64,000 nucleotides of DNA from Hyphomicrobiales bacterium (GTDB lineage Bacteria > Pseudomonadota > Alphaproteobacteria > Rhizobiales > Rhizobiaceae). Location: contig UBJR01000009.1 of assembly GCA_900465675.1 (NCBI GenBank), positions 734,429 to 798,428 of the forward strand, read 5' to 3'. Of this stretch, positions 8,323-16,962 are shown in pieces. The position numbers and the translations under genes are program-made. Position 1 is the first letter of the stretch, and each line of letters opens with the position of its first letter. A model generated the notes under the pieces. That model had not been told where the DNA came from and searched no databases. It saw only the letters and a program-made list of their open reading frames with translations.

Positions 8323-9399
8323 CTATCTGGTCGCGAATGGCGGGATCGGCTTGTCCAAGTTCTCCTTGAACCGCGCCATTAGGGCAGCCTGGGCTTCGGG
8401 ATCGATGGGCTGCTCGAGCTGCTGCGAAGAGCCGTCGGCGAAGTTGACCGTCACCCTGTGATAAATTGACAGAGTGATACTGTCGTTCGGATGACCTTCG
8501 AACGATATGATCGTTTTGCCGTCCTTGTGTTCGATGCGCATCTTGTCAGCGGTCAAGCCCTCTCCAAGCTCTAGGCGGCCGCTCCCGCCCGGGCTCAGGA
8601 TCGTGTCGTGGCCGTCTCCTGCCCCAAATCGTGCTGTGGCATTGGGGCCGAGATCGATCACGTCATCGCCCGTGCCGCCGGCGGCCACGCTTCCGGAATG
8701 AATGGAGATCACGTCATTGCCCGCGCCGCCATGAACATAGCTGTCAGACCAGGCGTCGATCACATCATCGCCCGCACCGCCGTCGACATGACTTTCGGAC
8801 CAAGCGCTGATGCGATCGTTGCCGCTTCCGCCGCTGACGACCATGTCACTCCACGCCTTGATGTCATCATTGCCGTCGCCACCATCGACATAGCTCCCAC
8901 CACCTCCTGCGTCGATCGTGTCATCACCCGCACCACAGGACACGCGGCTGTCGCTCCATGCCTTGATCGTGTCGTTGCCTGCGCCGCCGTCGATCTCGCT
9001 GCCGCTCCAGGCATCGATCTCGTCATTACCTTCGCCGCCGTAGATGACGCTGTCGGACCAGGCGCCGATCGTATCGTCACCGCCGCCGCCATCGACGAAG
9101 CTCTTTGCTCCAACACTCACCGTGTCGTCCCCCGCCCCGGCATCGACAACGCTGTTGGCCGCTGCAGAGAGCGAGTCATCCGTTGCGCCGCCGATCAGGA
9201 CGCGGATCGCGGTCGCCTGCCAGCGATCCGCCGCATTGCGAAGTTCTGCCGACGTTATCTGCGTCTCGTCCGCCGATTTACCACTCGGCGCGCCTGTCGC
9301 GGCAGAGTGCACCTTGTCGAACTCCGGCGGCTGCGGAACCCTGTCCAGCGTCCGCCATAGAAACGAGAAACCTGTCGTCACCCCACTCGTATTTGTCAT
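8323..9399 (-). CDS. RTX-like calcium-binding repeat protein with 17-residue AWSDS repeats
   Basis: 358-residue protein. Residues 1-70 have no recognisable domain and no Sec signal; residues about 70-270 hold tandem units of mostly 17 residues of the form GGxGNDxIxAWSDSxVx; the C-terminal ~90 residues resemble the mixed region after RTX blocks (LELGEGLTADKMRIEHKDG, DSITLSIY). GGxGxD repeats are known to bind calcium as a parallel beta roll, usually in proteins secreted by type I systems. No ABC/HlyD secretion genes are in this window. Start ATG 9399 has the strong site GGGGGA 8 bases upstream, which rejects the 42-residue longer frame. One unit has Cys in place of the first Gly (SCGAGDD). Confidence 0.8.
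   Translation of the reverse strand: MTNTSGVTTGFSFLWRTLDRVPQPPEFDKVHSAATGAPSGKSADETQITSAELRNAADRWQATAIRVLIGGATDDSLSAAANSVVDAGAGDDTVSVGAKSFVDGGGGDDTIGAWSDSVIYGGEGNDEIDAWSGSEIDGGAGNDTIKAWSDSRVSCGAGDDTIDAGGGGSYVDGGDGNDDIKAWSDMVVSGGSGNDRISAWSESHVDGGAGDDVIDAWSDSYVHGGAGNDVISIHSGSVAAGGTGDDVIDLGPNATARFGAGDGHDTILSPGGSGRLELGEGLTADKMRIEHKDGKTIISFEGHPNDSITLSIYHRVTVNFADGSSQQLEQPIDPEAQAALMARFKENLDKPIPPFATR
8590..9192 (-). repeat. In-gene tandem repeat, about 51 bases per unit
   Basis: Coding repeats of the RTX-like protein: roughly eight to ten units encoding GGxGND plus AWSDS. The DNA copies are diverged, so this is an old protein repeat and not a recent slippage array. Confidence 0.75.
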
Positions 9400-9689
9400 G
9401 GAATCTTCCCCCGAAAATTCATTTGCCGGCAACCGGCCCAAAACCTCACGTTGAAATGCGTACACGGACAATACGGCAATCTTGCCGCGCCAAGCATGCC
9501 TCAAACTTGCGCTTAGGTTGAACAATCACAGATAGAACCTGCTGCGGCAGTGAGGCGGATCATTGCTGGCAGCCCGGGGATTCCTGCCGCCAGGCACGTC
9601 CGGTCGAACCCGAAACTGGCAAATGCTTGCTATGCGAGCAAAAAAGCCTAATTTAGTTGCGGTGGAGAACCAAAAATCCAGGTGAATGA

Positions 9690-9926
9690 ATGTCGGACGA
9701 TCCCGATGACCTCAGCAGAGCAGCGGTTGGCCTTTCTTCGGCGGCAATTCTCGCATCGCTCATCAAAACATTGAACGAAAAGAATCTTCTGTCGGACGAC
9801 GAGGAAAACGCCGTCTATGACGCGGCGATCGCGCTGCTTGGCGACAATGCGGGCGAAGATGAAGATGGCGTCTTCGAACTGGCGCAGGAGATCATCGAAG
9901 AGCGCTGGAAGCCGGCGCCGGGCTGA
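9690..9926 (+). CDS. Small acidic protein of unknown function
   Basis: 78-residue acidic protein (MSDDPDDLSRAAVGLSSAAI at the start) predicted to be helical, with a central segment NEKNLLSDDEENAVYDAAIA and a C-terminal EIIEERWKPAPG. ATG at 9690 is preceded by CCAGGTGA. No known domain is recognised. It stands alone between the RTX-like gene and the ClpP paralogue and shares the terminator at 9948-9965. Confidence 0.6.
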   Translation: MSDDPDDLSRAAVGLSSAAILASLIKTLNEKNLLSDDEENAVYDAAIALLGDNAGEDEDGVFELAQEIIEERWKPAPG

Positions 9927-9941
9927 CCGGCAGGCGGAAAG

Positions 9942-9965
9942 AAAAAACGGGGCGCGAACGCCCCG
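9942..9965 (-). terminator. Terminator of the ClpP-paralogue gene
   Basis: Minus-strand CGGGGCG, loop TTCG, CGCCCCG followed by six Ts (9947-9942). It overlaps the 3' side of the convergent 78-residue gene. Confidence 0.85.
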
Positions 9966-9972
9966 GATTGTA

Positions 9973-10557
9973 TCAGATCTCGCTCTGCGAGGTGATGACG
10001 CGCGACACCAGGCCGTAATCCTTGGCCTCTTCGGCCGAGAGCCAGTAGTCGCGATCCGTGTCCCTGGCGATCTTGTCGACCGGCTGGCCGGTTGCCACCG
10101 AGAAGATCTTGTTCAGGCGCTCGTTCATCTTGATGATTTCGCGGGCCTGGATCTCGATGTCGGACGCCATGCCGCGCGTGCCGCCGGAGGGCTGGTGCAG
10201 CAGGAAGCGGGTGTTCGGCAGGCAGAGACGCTGTTCCTTGGGAACGGCGACATAGATCAGCGCGCCGGCAGATGCGACCCAGCCGGTACCGATCATCCAG
10301 ACCTTCGGCTTGATGAACTTGATCATGTCATGGATCGAATCGCCCGACTCGACGTGGCCGCCAGGCGAGCTCACGTAGATGCGGATGTCTTCGTCGCTGG
10401 CTGCGGCAAGCGCCACGAGCTGCGAGCAAACCTTCTGGCCGAGCTCCATGGTGATCGGGCCGTAGATGAAGATCGAACGCGATTTGAAGAGGTTAGCCTC
10501 TGCGTCCTTCCCCAAAGACAGTTCCTTGGTCTTGTCCTCTTGTTCTTCGTCGTTCAT
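9973..10557 (-). CDS. ClpP-family protease subunit (stand-alone paralogue)
   Basis: 194-residue Clp protease proteolytic subunit. The catalytic triad is visible: Ser96 in GWVASAG, His121 in LLHQPSGG, and Asp170 in DTDRDYW; the SSPGG oxyanion segment (63-67) is also present. Start ATG 10557 follows GAGAGAGGTTCGA; the frame is open 26 codons further but without a site. No clpX, clpA or tig gene is adjacent, and the N terminus ([20 protein letters not shown]) is unlike the canonical housekeeping ClpP, so this is one of the additional ClpP copies that rhizobia carry. Its unfoldase partner is unknown. Confidence 0.87.
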   Translation of the reverse strand: MNDEEQEDKTKELSLGKDAEANLFKSRSIFIYGPITMELGQKVCSQLVALAAASDEDIRIYVSSPGGHVESGDSIHDMIKFIKPKVWMIGTGWVASAGALIYVAVPKEQRLCLPNTRFLLHQPSGGTRGMASDIEIQAREIIKMNERLNKIFSVATGQPVDKIARDTDRDYWLSAEEAKDYGLVSRVITSQSEI

Positions 10558-10717
10558 TCGAACCTCTCTCGGCTTCATTCGGGTTTCCCGGACATAGTGT
10601 GACTCAATGCGTAAAACAATGCGGGAAAAAGACAAGCCACGGAACGGGTGAAGATATTCTTATGACAAACCCGAGAACTGCCAGCATTATGCTGCTATCC
10701 CCAGGCGGGAGGAAAAG

Positions 10718-11437
10718 ATGACATCGCTTTTGCTTCATCGGGCCGTCAGAAACAACGCGCTTTGGTGCGACGCCGTCTGCGCCGCTCATGGCCAGCGCGG
10801 CGAGTTTGCCCGAACACTCTGGCTGCACCGTCAGGGCACTCCGCCCTTCTATCCCGATGCCATCACGCTCGCCGGCGCGGAAAGTGCCGCCGAACAGGAG
10901 GAGACAATCGCCGTCCTCACCCGCTCGCGGCCGGGCGGCTGGGGCATCAAGGACAGCTACTGCGCCCTCGATCTCGCGCCGCAGGGTTTTACCGTGCTGT
11001 TCGAGGCCGAATGGATCGGTCTGGACGCCGATGACGATCTCGATGACGACGGCTCTGGCCTGACATGGGAGCGCGTCGAAACCGCCGGGAAACTCGCCGC
11101 CTGGGAGAAAGCCTGGACGGGCGGAGAACCGCAGGCCACGCCCATTTTCGCCGAGCCGCTGCTGCACAGACCCGAGATCGCCTTCCTCGCCGCCTATTCC
11201 GGCGAGGAGCTGCAGGGCGGCGCCATTCTCAATCACCAGGCCGAGGTGATCGGCCATTCGAATGTCTTTGCCATCGGCGGCAAGGAGCAGCCGATCCGCA
11301 CCGGGCTCGTCAGAGAAGCGCGGCGGCTTTTTCCCGGCGAACCGATCGTCGGCTATGAGAGCGGCGACGACCTGGAAAATGCCTTGGCCCTCGGCTTTAC
11401 CGCGCTCGGCCGGCTGCGGATCTGGGCGCGCGACTGA
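10718..11437 (+). CDS. Uncharacterised protein with GNAT-like C terminus
   Basis: 239-residue protein with the strong site GGGAGGAAAAG directly before ATG 10718. The C-terminal half reads like a degenerate acetyltransferase fold (FLAAYSGEELQGGAILNHQA, then NALALGFTALGRLRIW), while the N-terminal half is unfamiliar and includes an acidic patch DADDDLDDDGSG. No clear acetyl-CoA R/QxxGxG/A loop is seen. Single-gene transcription unit. Function unknown; GNAT relationship is tentative. Confidence 0.6.
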   Translation: MTSLLLHRAVRNNALWCDAVCAAHGQRGEFARTLWLHRQGTPPFYPDAITLAGAESAAEQEETIAVLTRSRPGGWGIKDSYCALDLAPQGFTVLFEAEWIGLDADDDLDDDGSGLTWERVETAGKLAAWEKAWTGGEPQATPIFAEPLLHRPEIAFLAAYSGEELQGGAILNHQAEVIGHSNVFAIGGKEQPIRTGLVREARRLFPGEPIVGYESGDDLENALALGFTALGRLRIWARD

Positions 11438-11485
11438 GCTTACCGAAATGTAAGTTGCCAAGGCTTTGAAAAGCCGGAATCCGTT

Positions 11486-11502
11486 CCTACGTCATTCGTA
11501 GG
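11486..11502. promoter_or_regulatory. Inverted repeat upstream of the DUF2076 gene
   Basis: Perfect CCTACG-TCATT-CGTAGG, 6-5-6, centred about 43 bases upstream of the start codon. It could be an operator or a 5' UTR hairpin; no specific regulator is suggested. Confidence 0.35.
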
Positions 11503-11536
11503 CGGGCTTATCCCGCACGTAACACAGGAGAGAGCC

Positions 11537-12319
11537 ATGTCACCGGAAGAACGCCAATTGCTGACCGGCCTTTTCGACAGGGTACGCACCGCATCCGCAA
11601 CACCGCGCGATCGCGACGCCGAGGCGCTGATCGATCAGGGCGTGCGCGAACAGCCCTACACGACGTATTATCTGGCACAGGCCGTCATCGTGCAGGAAAA
11701 GGGGCTGGAAGCAGCCGCCAACCACATCAAGGAGCTCGAAGAGCGCGTCCGCCAGCTGGAAGCCGGCGAGAGCGAACACCGCCAGGCCGAGCAAGGCGGC
11801 GGCTTCCTGAGCTCGATCTTCGGCAGCGGCCAGACACAACAGGCGGCCCAGCCTTCCGGCCCCTGGGGCAATGCCCCGCGCCAGAGCTATCAGGACCGCG
11901 GCTACGACGACAATGTACGCCCGATGCAGCCGCGGCAGCAGCAGCCGTCCGGCCCCTGGAACCCGCAGCCGGACGCTCCTTCGGCAGGCGGCAGCTTCCT
12001 GCGCGGGGCGCTCGGCACGGCGGCCGGTGTTGCCGGCGGCATGCTGCTCGCCAATTCGCTGAGTGGCGTCTTCGGCAATCACATGTCGTCGCTCGGCTGG
12101 GGTTCGCCTTTCGGCTCAAGCCCGTTCGGCAACACGCCGGCACCGACGGAAGAGACCGTCATCAACAACTACTACGGCGGTGACGACAGCAAGCAGGCAG
12201 CCGACAATTCGGCCGGCAACGACGACAATAGCAATATCCAGCAGGCCGACTACGATCCGTCCGACGATGACGACAGCTTCGACGATTCACAGGATAGCGG
12301 CGACACCTCAGACGTCTGA
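11537..12319 (+). CDS. DUF2076 protein
   Basis: 260-residue protein matching the DUF2076 pattern: an N-terminal conserved helical block (MSPEERQLLTGLFDRV, then YYLAQAVIVQEKGLEAAANH), a coiled-coil stretch near residues 60-80, a proline/glutamine-rich linker, a Gly-rich hydrophobic segment near 155-185 (FLRGALGTAAGVAGGMLLAN) typical of this family, and an acidic Asp/Ser-rich tail. Start ATG 11537 follows CAGGAGAGAGCC. The family is described as putative periplasmic ligand-binding sensor proteins, but there is no Sec signal at the N terminus here and the function is not established. Confidence 0.8.
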   Translation: MSPEERQLLTGLFDRVRTASATPRDRDAEALIDQGVREQPYTTYYLAQAVIVQEKGLEAAANHIKELEERVRQLEAGESEHRQAEQGGGFLSSIFGSGQTQQAAQPSGPWGNAPRQSYQDRGYDDNVRPMQPRQQQPSGPWNPQPDAPSAGGSFLRGALGTAAGVAGGMLLANSLSGVFGNHMSSLGWGSPFGSSPFGNTPAPTEETVINNYYGGDDSKQAADNSAGNDDNSNIQQADYDPSDDDDSFDDSQDSGDTSDV

Positions 12320-12363
12320 TATGGGTGGCATATGGCGCAGGGCGCCGTATGCCAGCTCGATGG

Positions 12364-12936
12364 TCAGCCGTGCGGCATCATCCGCCTGAGAACGCCGTCG
12401 CGCAGCAGATAGTGGTGGCCGAGTGCTGCGAGCGCGTGGCTGGCGGCCAGCACGATGATGATCCAGGCCGCATCGTTGTGCAGCATCTCGTAGGTATGGG
12501 CGAGCGGCTTGTCCTGCGCAAACAGGCTCGGCACCGAGAACAGCCCGAAAAACTCGAAAGGCTCGCCCTGCGCCCAGCGCAGCAGGAAGCCGAGGAGCAT
12601 CTGCGCGATCAGCAGACAGTAGAGAAGCCAGTGCATGCCCCTGGACAACAGCGCGTTGACGCCGGCCTCGGCGGCCGCAAGCCGCTTGCCGCCAGAGCTG
12701 CGCCAGACGAGGCGGACGATGAACACGACGGTGAACAGCAGTCCGAGCGAAATATGAATGGCCTGCAGTTCCTTGCGAAGCGGCGTACCCTTCGGAAGCG
12801 AGTTCCAGACATAGGCGGCAGCAAAGAGCGCAATCACGAGGATTGCGGTCAGCCAGTGCAGGGCAATCGTCATTTTGTCGTAGCGGGACGTATCGGCGGC
12901 CGCACGCGGGGCAGCGGCGGCTTGATCAATGGCCAT
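12364..12936 (-). CDS. Cytochrome b561 family protein
   Basis: 190-residue inner-membrane protein with four transmembrane helices and conserved His residues suited to bis-heme b ligation: ALHWLTA in helix 1, AIHISLG in helix 2, MHWLLY in helix 3, and SHALAALGHH in helix 4. The bacterial family (YceJ/CybB type) passes electrons between quinol and a periplasmic partner, for example superoxide. Start ATG 12936 follows AAGAGATAAAATT. It faces the DUF2076 gene with a 44-base gap. No partner gene such as yceI is adjacent. Confidence 0.87.
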   Translation of the reverse strand: MAIDQAAAAPRAAADTSRYDKMTIALHWLTAILVIALFAAAYVWNSLPKGTPLRKELQAIHISLGLLFTVVFIVRLVWRSSGGKRLAAAEAGVNALLSRGMHWLLYCLLIAQMLLGFLLRWAQGEPFEFFGLFSVPSLFAQDKPLAHTYEMLHNDAAWIIIVLAASHALAALGHHYLLRDGVLRRMMPHG

Positions 12937-13142
12937 AATTTTATCTCTTGAATGAAGTGTGTGACAGGATGCCCTCCGCACATAGCGGGGAGGAAACTCT
13001 GCTGCAATCCAAGCCACTTAACGCGAAAAGGCGGCCGCGAAATCCGCTGCCGCCAAAAGATGATTATAAATATCGACTTAACGCCGATGCGGAACGCCGC
13101 GGCAGGCTTTGCCCAGCGATCACATTTTCGTGCACGCGCAGG

Positions 13143-13607
13143 TCAGCCTCTGCCGCGATAGGTCGCGACACCCTGATCAGGCAGCCAGACATGCTCGGGC
13201 GGCTTGCCCGTCTGCCAGAAGACATCGATCGGGATGCCGCCGCGCGGATACCAGTAGGCGCCGATGCGCAGCCATTTCGGATCGAGCAGCTCAACGATCC
13301 GCTTGGCGATGTAGACCGAGCAATCCTCGTGAAACGCACCGTGATTGCGGAAGGAATGCAGGAAAAGCTTGAGCGACTTCGATTCCACCAGCCAATCGTT
13401 CGGGATGTAATCGATGACGATATGGGCGAAATCCGGCTGGCCCGTCATCGGGCAAAGCGAGGTGAACTCAGGCGCCGTGAAGCGCACGACATAGTCGGCG
13501 CCCTGGCTGCCGTTCGGCACCTTTTCGAGGACGGCCGCTTCCGGGCTCGTTGGTGATTCAACCTGCGAACCGAGCTGCGAAAGCCCGCTGACATCCGTCG
13601 TCGCCAT
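13143..13607 (-). CDS. queF: NADPH-dependent 7-cyano-7-deazaguanine reductase
   Basis: 154-residue short (type I) QueF, which reduces preQ0 to preQ1 in queuosine synthesis. Key residues: nucleophile Cys52 and Asp59 in [15 protein letters not shown], the ESKSLK segment (75-80) that binds NADPH, and FHED (92-95). Start ATG 13607 is preceded by GGAATAGGGAA; the frame is open 19 codons further upstream. No other queuosine genes lie beside it. Family and function are secure. Confidence 0.95.
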   Translation of the reverse strand: MATTDVSGLSQLGSQVESPTSPEAAVLEKVPNGSQGADYVVRFTAPEFTSLCPMTGQPDFAHIVIDYIPNDWLVESKSLKLFLHSFRNHGAFHEDCSVYIAKRIVELLDPKWLRIGAYWYPRGGIPIDVFWQTGKPPEHVWLPDQGVATYRGRG

Positions 13608-13756
13608 TTCCCTATTCCTTCCAAATCGATCGTCCGTCCACGGGCGCCGATCGTCGCGCACCACATGGATTGCTCATGTGGGACCGCAAATAGTCCTTTT
13701 GCGCCGATCTTCCAAGCGGACAAAAAGCGGCGGCGGCGTGTATCGGCCGGCTTGGC

Positions 13757-16564
13757 CTACCACTTGACGCGAACGCCGAGCGAGCCGCCCAGGGAGAAAT
13801 TGTCACCGGCGCCGGACAGCGAGGATTTCGCGGCCATCTCGCCGTAGACCGAATAGCGTTCGTCGCCCCAGCTATAGGAACCGCCAAGACCAAGCCCCGC
13901 CGAAAGGTCATCGCCACGGCTGACGAAATGGCTGCCGGCCACGTTCACCGAGACACCGTCCAGAAACTCGTAATAGAGATTGGCCGCGCCATAGAGCTTG
14001 AGCCGTGTCGCGGTCCCGTCGTCGGCTTGCCAGCTCGCTTCCCGATCAACCGCCATCCCCAACCGGGCGTTCAGGCTGGCGCCGCGATCAAGCGACACCT
14101 CGGCGCCGAACTTGTCGTAGAAGCTGCCGAAATCCACGGATGAATAGGTCAGCTGCGCCTGCGGCGTAACCGACCAGGAGCCTGCGATATCAAGACGCTG
14201 GCCGGTCTCGATGCTGAGAATGTAGCCGACGGCGCCACTGCCGCTCTTCAGCGGCGAAGCGACGAGATCGGAGCTCAGGTTGCTGTCGTAGAAATTGAAC
14301 TGGCTCTGGGCATCGGCATAGAAGCCCTGATCGCCGTACCACGTCAGGGTGCTGCCAAGTCCGAAGCCCGACGTATCGATATGGCCATTGCTGATGCTGG
14401 AGCCCAGGTCGCTCGACATCGTGCCGAACTGCGCCGTCAGCCCGCCGATCAGCCTGCCATTGCTGCCGTCATAAAGCGCGCCGTCCAACCCGCCCTGCAC
14501 TCGCCAGATGTCGTAATCATGGCTCGTATCGACGGTGCCATCATTGGCCGTGAGGCGGCCATGCAGACCCTCGGTGCGCATCCAAACGCCTTCGATCTCA
14601 TCCGCGGCTCCGCCTGCAGATCCATCGGAAACCGTCTGGAAATCGCTCGACAGCATCCGGTCGCCGATCCGCTGCTGAAGCGTGGCGGCCTGATTGAGCC
14701 CGAGCAGCATCAGCAGTGGATAGGCCTGATAGACCGGAATACCGGGTTGCAAACCGGCCGAGCGCAGATACCAGTCGCCATCGCCCGGCGTAGTGATGCC
14801 GTTCTGATAGAGCCGGTAGGCATAGGCGCCGCCGACGACGGCCTGCTGTCCGTCCAGCACATAGTCGCCGATGAGCGAGAACGTCCCCGCCGAGATGCCG
14901 CCGGCATCGACGATCTTGATGCCCTCGACCGTCTGCCCGCCTGCGCCGCCGAGATTGACGACACGGACATTGGTATTGCCCGAGGTATTGCCGGTTACCA
15001 CGAGACGGTCGGTGGATGAGGTATCGTCACCGAGTACACTCTCGATTTCGAGCACGCCGCCGCTGCCGGCATAGTCGCCTGAAATCGTCAGCGTGCCTAT
15101 CGAATTACCGGGCGCGACGGTGCCGGCATTGACCGTATTGCCGACCTGTCCGATGCCGTGCAGCCGCCCGCCGGAGAATATGTCGAGCGTGCCACCGAGA
15201 ATGCCGTTGACCGACAATGTTCCGGCCTCGACCGAGGTGGTGCCGGCAAACGCGCCATTGTTGCCCGTCAGGAAAGTCGTGCCGCTGCCGATCTGGCGGA
15301 TCGTACCGCTGCCGGTGACGAGATTGGCGAAGGTGAAACTGTCCGAACGGTCAAAGGCGAGTGTGCCGTTGTTGGTGATATCACCGGTGACACTGCCGCT
15401 GGTGCCGCCATTGCCGATCGCCAATGTGCCCGCCTGGATATCCCAGTCGGTCACCGCGCTCCCCGTGCCGGTCAGGAACCAGGTGCCGGTGCCGGTCTTC
15501 TGAAAGATATCGAAATTCTGGTACTGCGGGCCAATCGCCGAAACATCGAAACTGTCGCTGCCCGTACCGCCGAGGCGTAGCGTATCGGTGGCAACCCCAG
15601 CCCCTGCCACGACATTACCCTCGATCACCGATCCTGCCTGCAATTCAAGCGTCATGGTACCCGTGGTCGCCGCAACGGTGCGCGTGATCGCGTCGCTCTG
15701 TCCTGCACCGGCCCGGATGGTTCCGCTATTGGTGATGTCGATATCGCTAGCCCCGGTGTTCGACAGGATAGCCACTCCCCCGGCGCCACCTTCGATCGTT
15801 CCGCTGTTTGTGACCGCGCCGCTGCCAGCGCGGACAATCACACCGACACCGCCCAGGCCACCGGTAAGGCCGCCGTTGCCGCCCCGGATCGTCCCATTGT
15901 TGACAAGCGTGCCAGCGGCGCCGATGCCGCCGAAATCGACGGCCGCTCCACCCGCACCGGAGGCGCTGGAACCACCGGCAATCGTGCCGTTATTGACCAA
16001 GCTCGAACTGGCAAAAATGCGAGTTCCCACACCGCCGGAACCACCGGCGCCGCCGCCTGCGCCACCGGTGATCGTCCCATTGTTGGTAAATGCGGTACGT
16101 GTCGTCCACACCGCCACCTGCCCCGCAGTCGTATCCGCCGCACCGGCATTGCCACCGGTCAGCGTTCCCGAGAACGTGACGCCGATACCACCAGATCCGC
16201 TTTCCTGAATCGTCAGATTGGCGCGTGTACCGACGGTCGAGGCATCATAGAGCCCGGTCAGCGTGAAGCCCTGTGTATCGATCGAAATCGGACTGGTCGG
16301 CTCCGGCAGGATGCCGGCCGATATCGAGAAGCTGTTGGCCATGACGATCGTCGAACTGGGATCGCCGCTGGCATTTGCCGACGTGATCGCGTTGCGAAGC
16401 TCCGTCTCGTTGGTCACCAAATAGTCGGCCGCGCACGCAGGAGTGGACAATATGCAGGACAGAACGATGGCTGAAAAGCTGACACTTGAAAGCAAGATTG
16501 CGGATATCGGTTGGCGCGCAGGGTCAACGCCGCGTGAAATGGCACGCTTGTAAGGTCCGGTCAT
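13757..16564 (-). CDS. Type V autotransporter (beta-barrel domain adhesin-like protein)
   Basis: 935-residue surface protein. A long signal region (about 1-45, ending STPACA) is followed by a passenger of repeated short beta strands rich in Gly/Asn/Thr (FTNNGTITGGAGG, LVNNGTIAGG, LVNNGTIRGG and similar), then a linker and a C-terminal ~270-residue barrel starting near EGVWMRTEGLHGRL and ending in the terminal aromatic (SLGVRVKW), the signal for outer-membrane insertion. Start ATG 16564 follows AGGATTTCC; an ATG 20 codons upstream lacks a site. There is no protease triad visible, so an adhesin-like role is more likely than an enzyme. Monocistronic. Confidence 0.88.
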   Translation of the reverse strand: MTGPYKRAISRGVDPARQPISAILLSSVSFSAIVLSCILSTPACAADYLVTNETELRNAITSANASGDPSSTIVMANSFSISAGILPEPTSPISIDTQGFTLTGLYDASTVGTRANLTIQESGSGGIGVTFSGTLTGGNAGAADTTAGQVAVWTTRTAFTNNGTITGGAGGGAGGSGGVGTRIFASSSLVNNGTIAGGSSASGAGGAAVDFGGIGAAGTLVNNGTIRGGNGGLTGGLGGVGVIVRAGSGAVTNSGTIEGGAGGVAILSNTGASDIDITNSGTIRAGAGQSDAITRTVAATTGTMTLELQAGSVIEGNVVAGAGVATDTLRLGGTGSDSFDVSAIGPQYQNFDIFQKTGTGTWFLTGTGSAVTDWDIQAGTLAIGNGGTSGSVTGDITNNGTLAFDRSDSFTFANLVTGSGTIRQIGSGTTFLTGNNGAFAGTTSVEAGTLSVNGILGGTLDIFSGGRLHGIGQVGNTVNAGTVAPGNSIGTLTISGDYAGSGGVLEIESVLGDDTSSTDRLVVTGNTSGNTNVRVVNLGGAGGQTVEGIKIVDAGGISAGTFSLIGDYVLDGQQAVVGGAYAYRLYQNGITTPGDGDWYLRSAGLQPGIPVYQAYPLLMLLGLNQAATLQQRIGDRMLSSDFQTVSDGSAGGAADEIEGVWMRTEGLHGRLTANDGTVDTSHDYDIWRVQGGLDGALYDGSNGRLIGGLTAQFGTMSSDLGSSISNGHIDTSGFGLGSTLTWYGDQGFYADAQSQFNFYDSNLSSDLVASPLKSGSGAVGYILSIETGQRLDIAGSWSVTPQAQLTYSSVDFGSFYDKFGAEVSLDRGASLNARLGMAVDREASWQADDGTATRLKLYGAANLYYEFLDGVSVNVAGSHFVSRGDDLSAGLGLGGSYSWGDERYSVYGEMAAKSSLSGAGDNFSLGGSLGVRVKW

Positions 16565-16962
16565 GGAAATCCTAGATATTGCTAAAACAGAATAATAAGT
16601 TTGCAATTCAAAATGCCGCGCCAAGACTTTGACTTCGGCGATCTAGGGATCGATTAGATTGGAATTATTAAGCCGATATTGCAGCGCAACAGAGATTATT
16701 ACTGGACAAAATTGTAGTACTGCGCGGCGCAGCGAAGCAACTTTATGATGCATAGCAAATTGAATTTATATGCAATCCCCGGAAATACAGAGCAGGCACT
16801 GGCTCTATTGCAACCCGAAGATGCCGTCACCATCAGCAACGTTGCACCGCGCCAATGCTGCCGCGCACATGCAGATTTTCACATTACCCGCATGCACAGG
16901 AGCGCTCTGAGAGTGTCTCCGCCCGGAGACCTTAACCGGCAGACGGCCATATCGGCGCGCCG
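16565..16962. other. Intergenic region between autotransporter and CDF genes
   Basis: 398 bases. The half near the autotransporter is AT-rich (16565-16800) and is the likely promoter region. The other half is of normal composition and contains a GTCTCC-GCCC-GGAGAC hairpin (16915-16930) downstream of the CDF gene that lacks a U run. An open frame at 16745-17026 has no ribosome site or family character and is not called. Confidence 0.5.

Noticed and set aside
8590..9192. Regular ~51-base repeats that might suggest a CRISPR-like array
   Set aside because: Repeats are in frame, diverged and encode GGxGND units; there are no unique spacers and no cas genes.
8608..9360. Plus-strand frame rich in repeated Ala/Val/Asp segments opposite the RTX-like gene
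   Set aside because: Mirror of the coding repeats on the minus strand.
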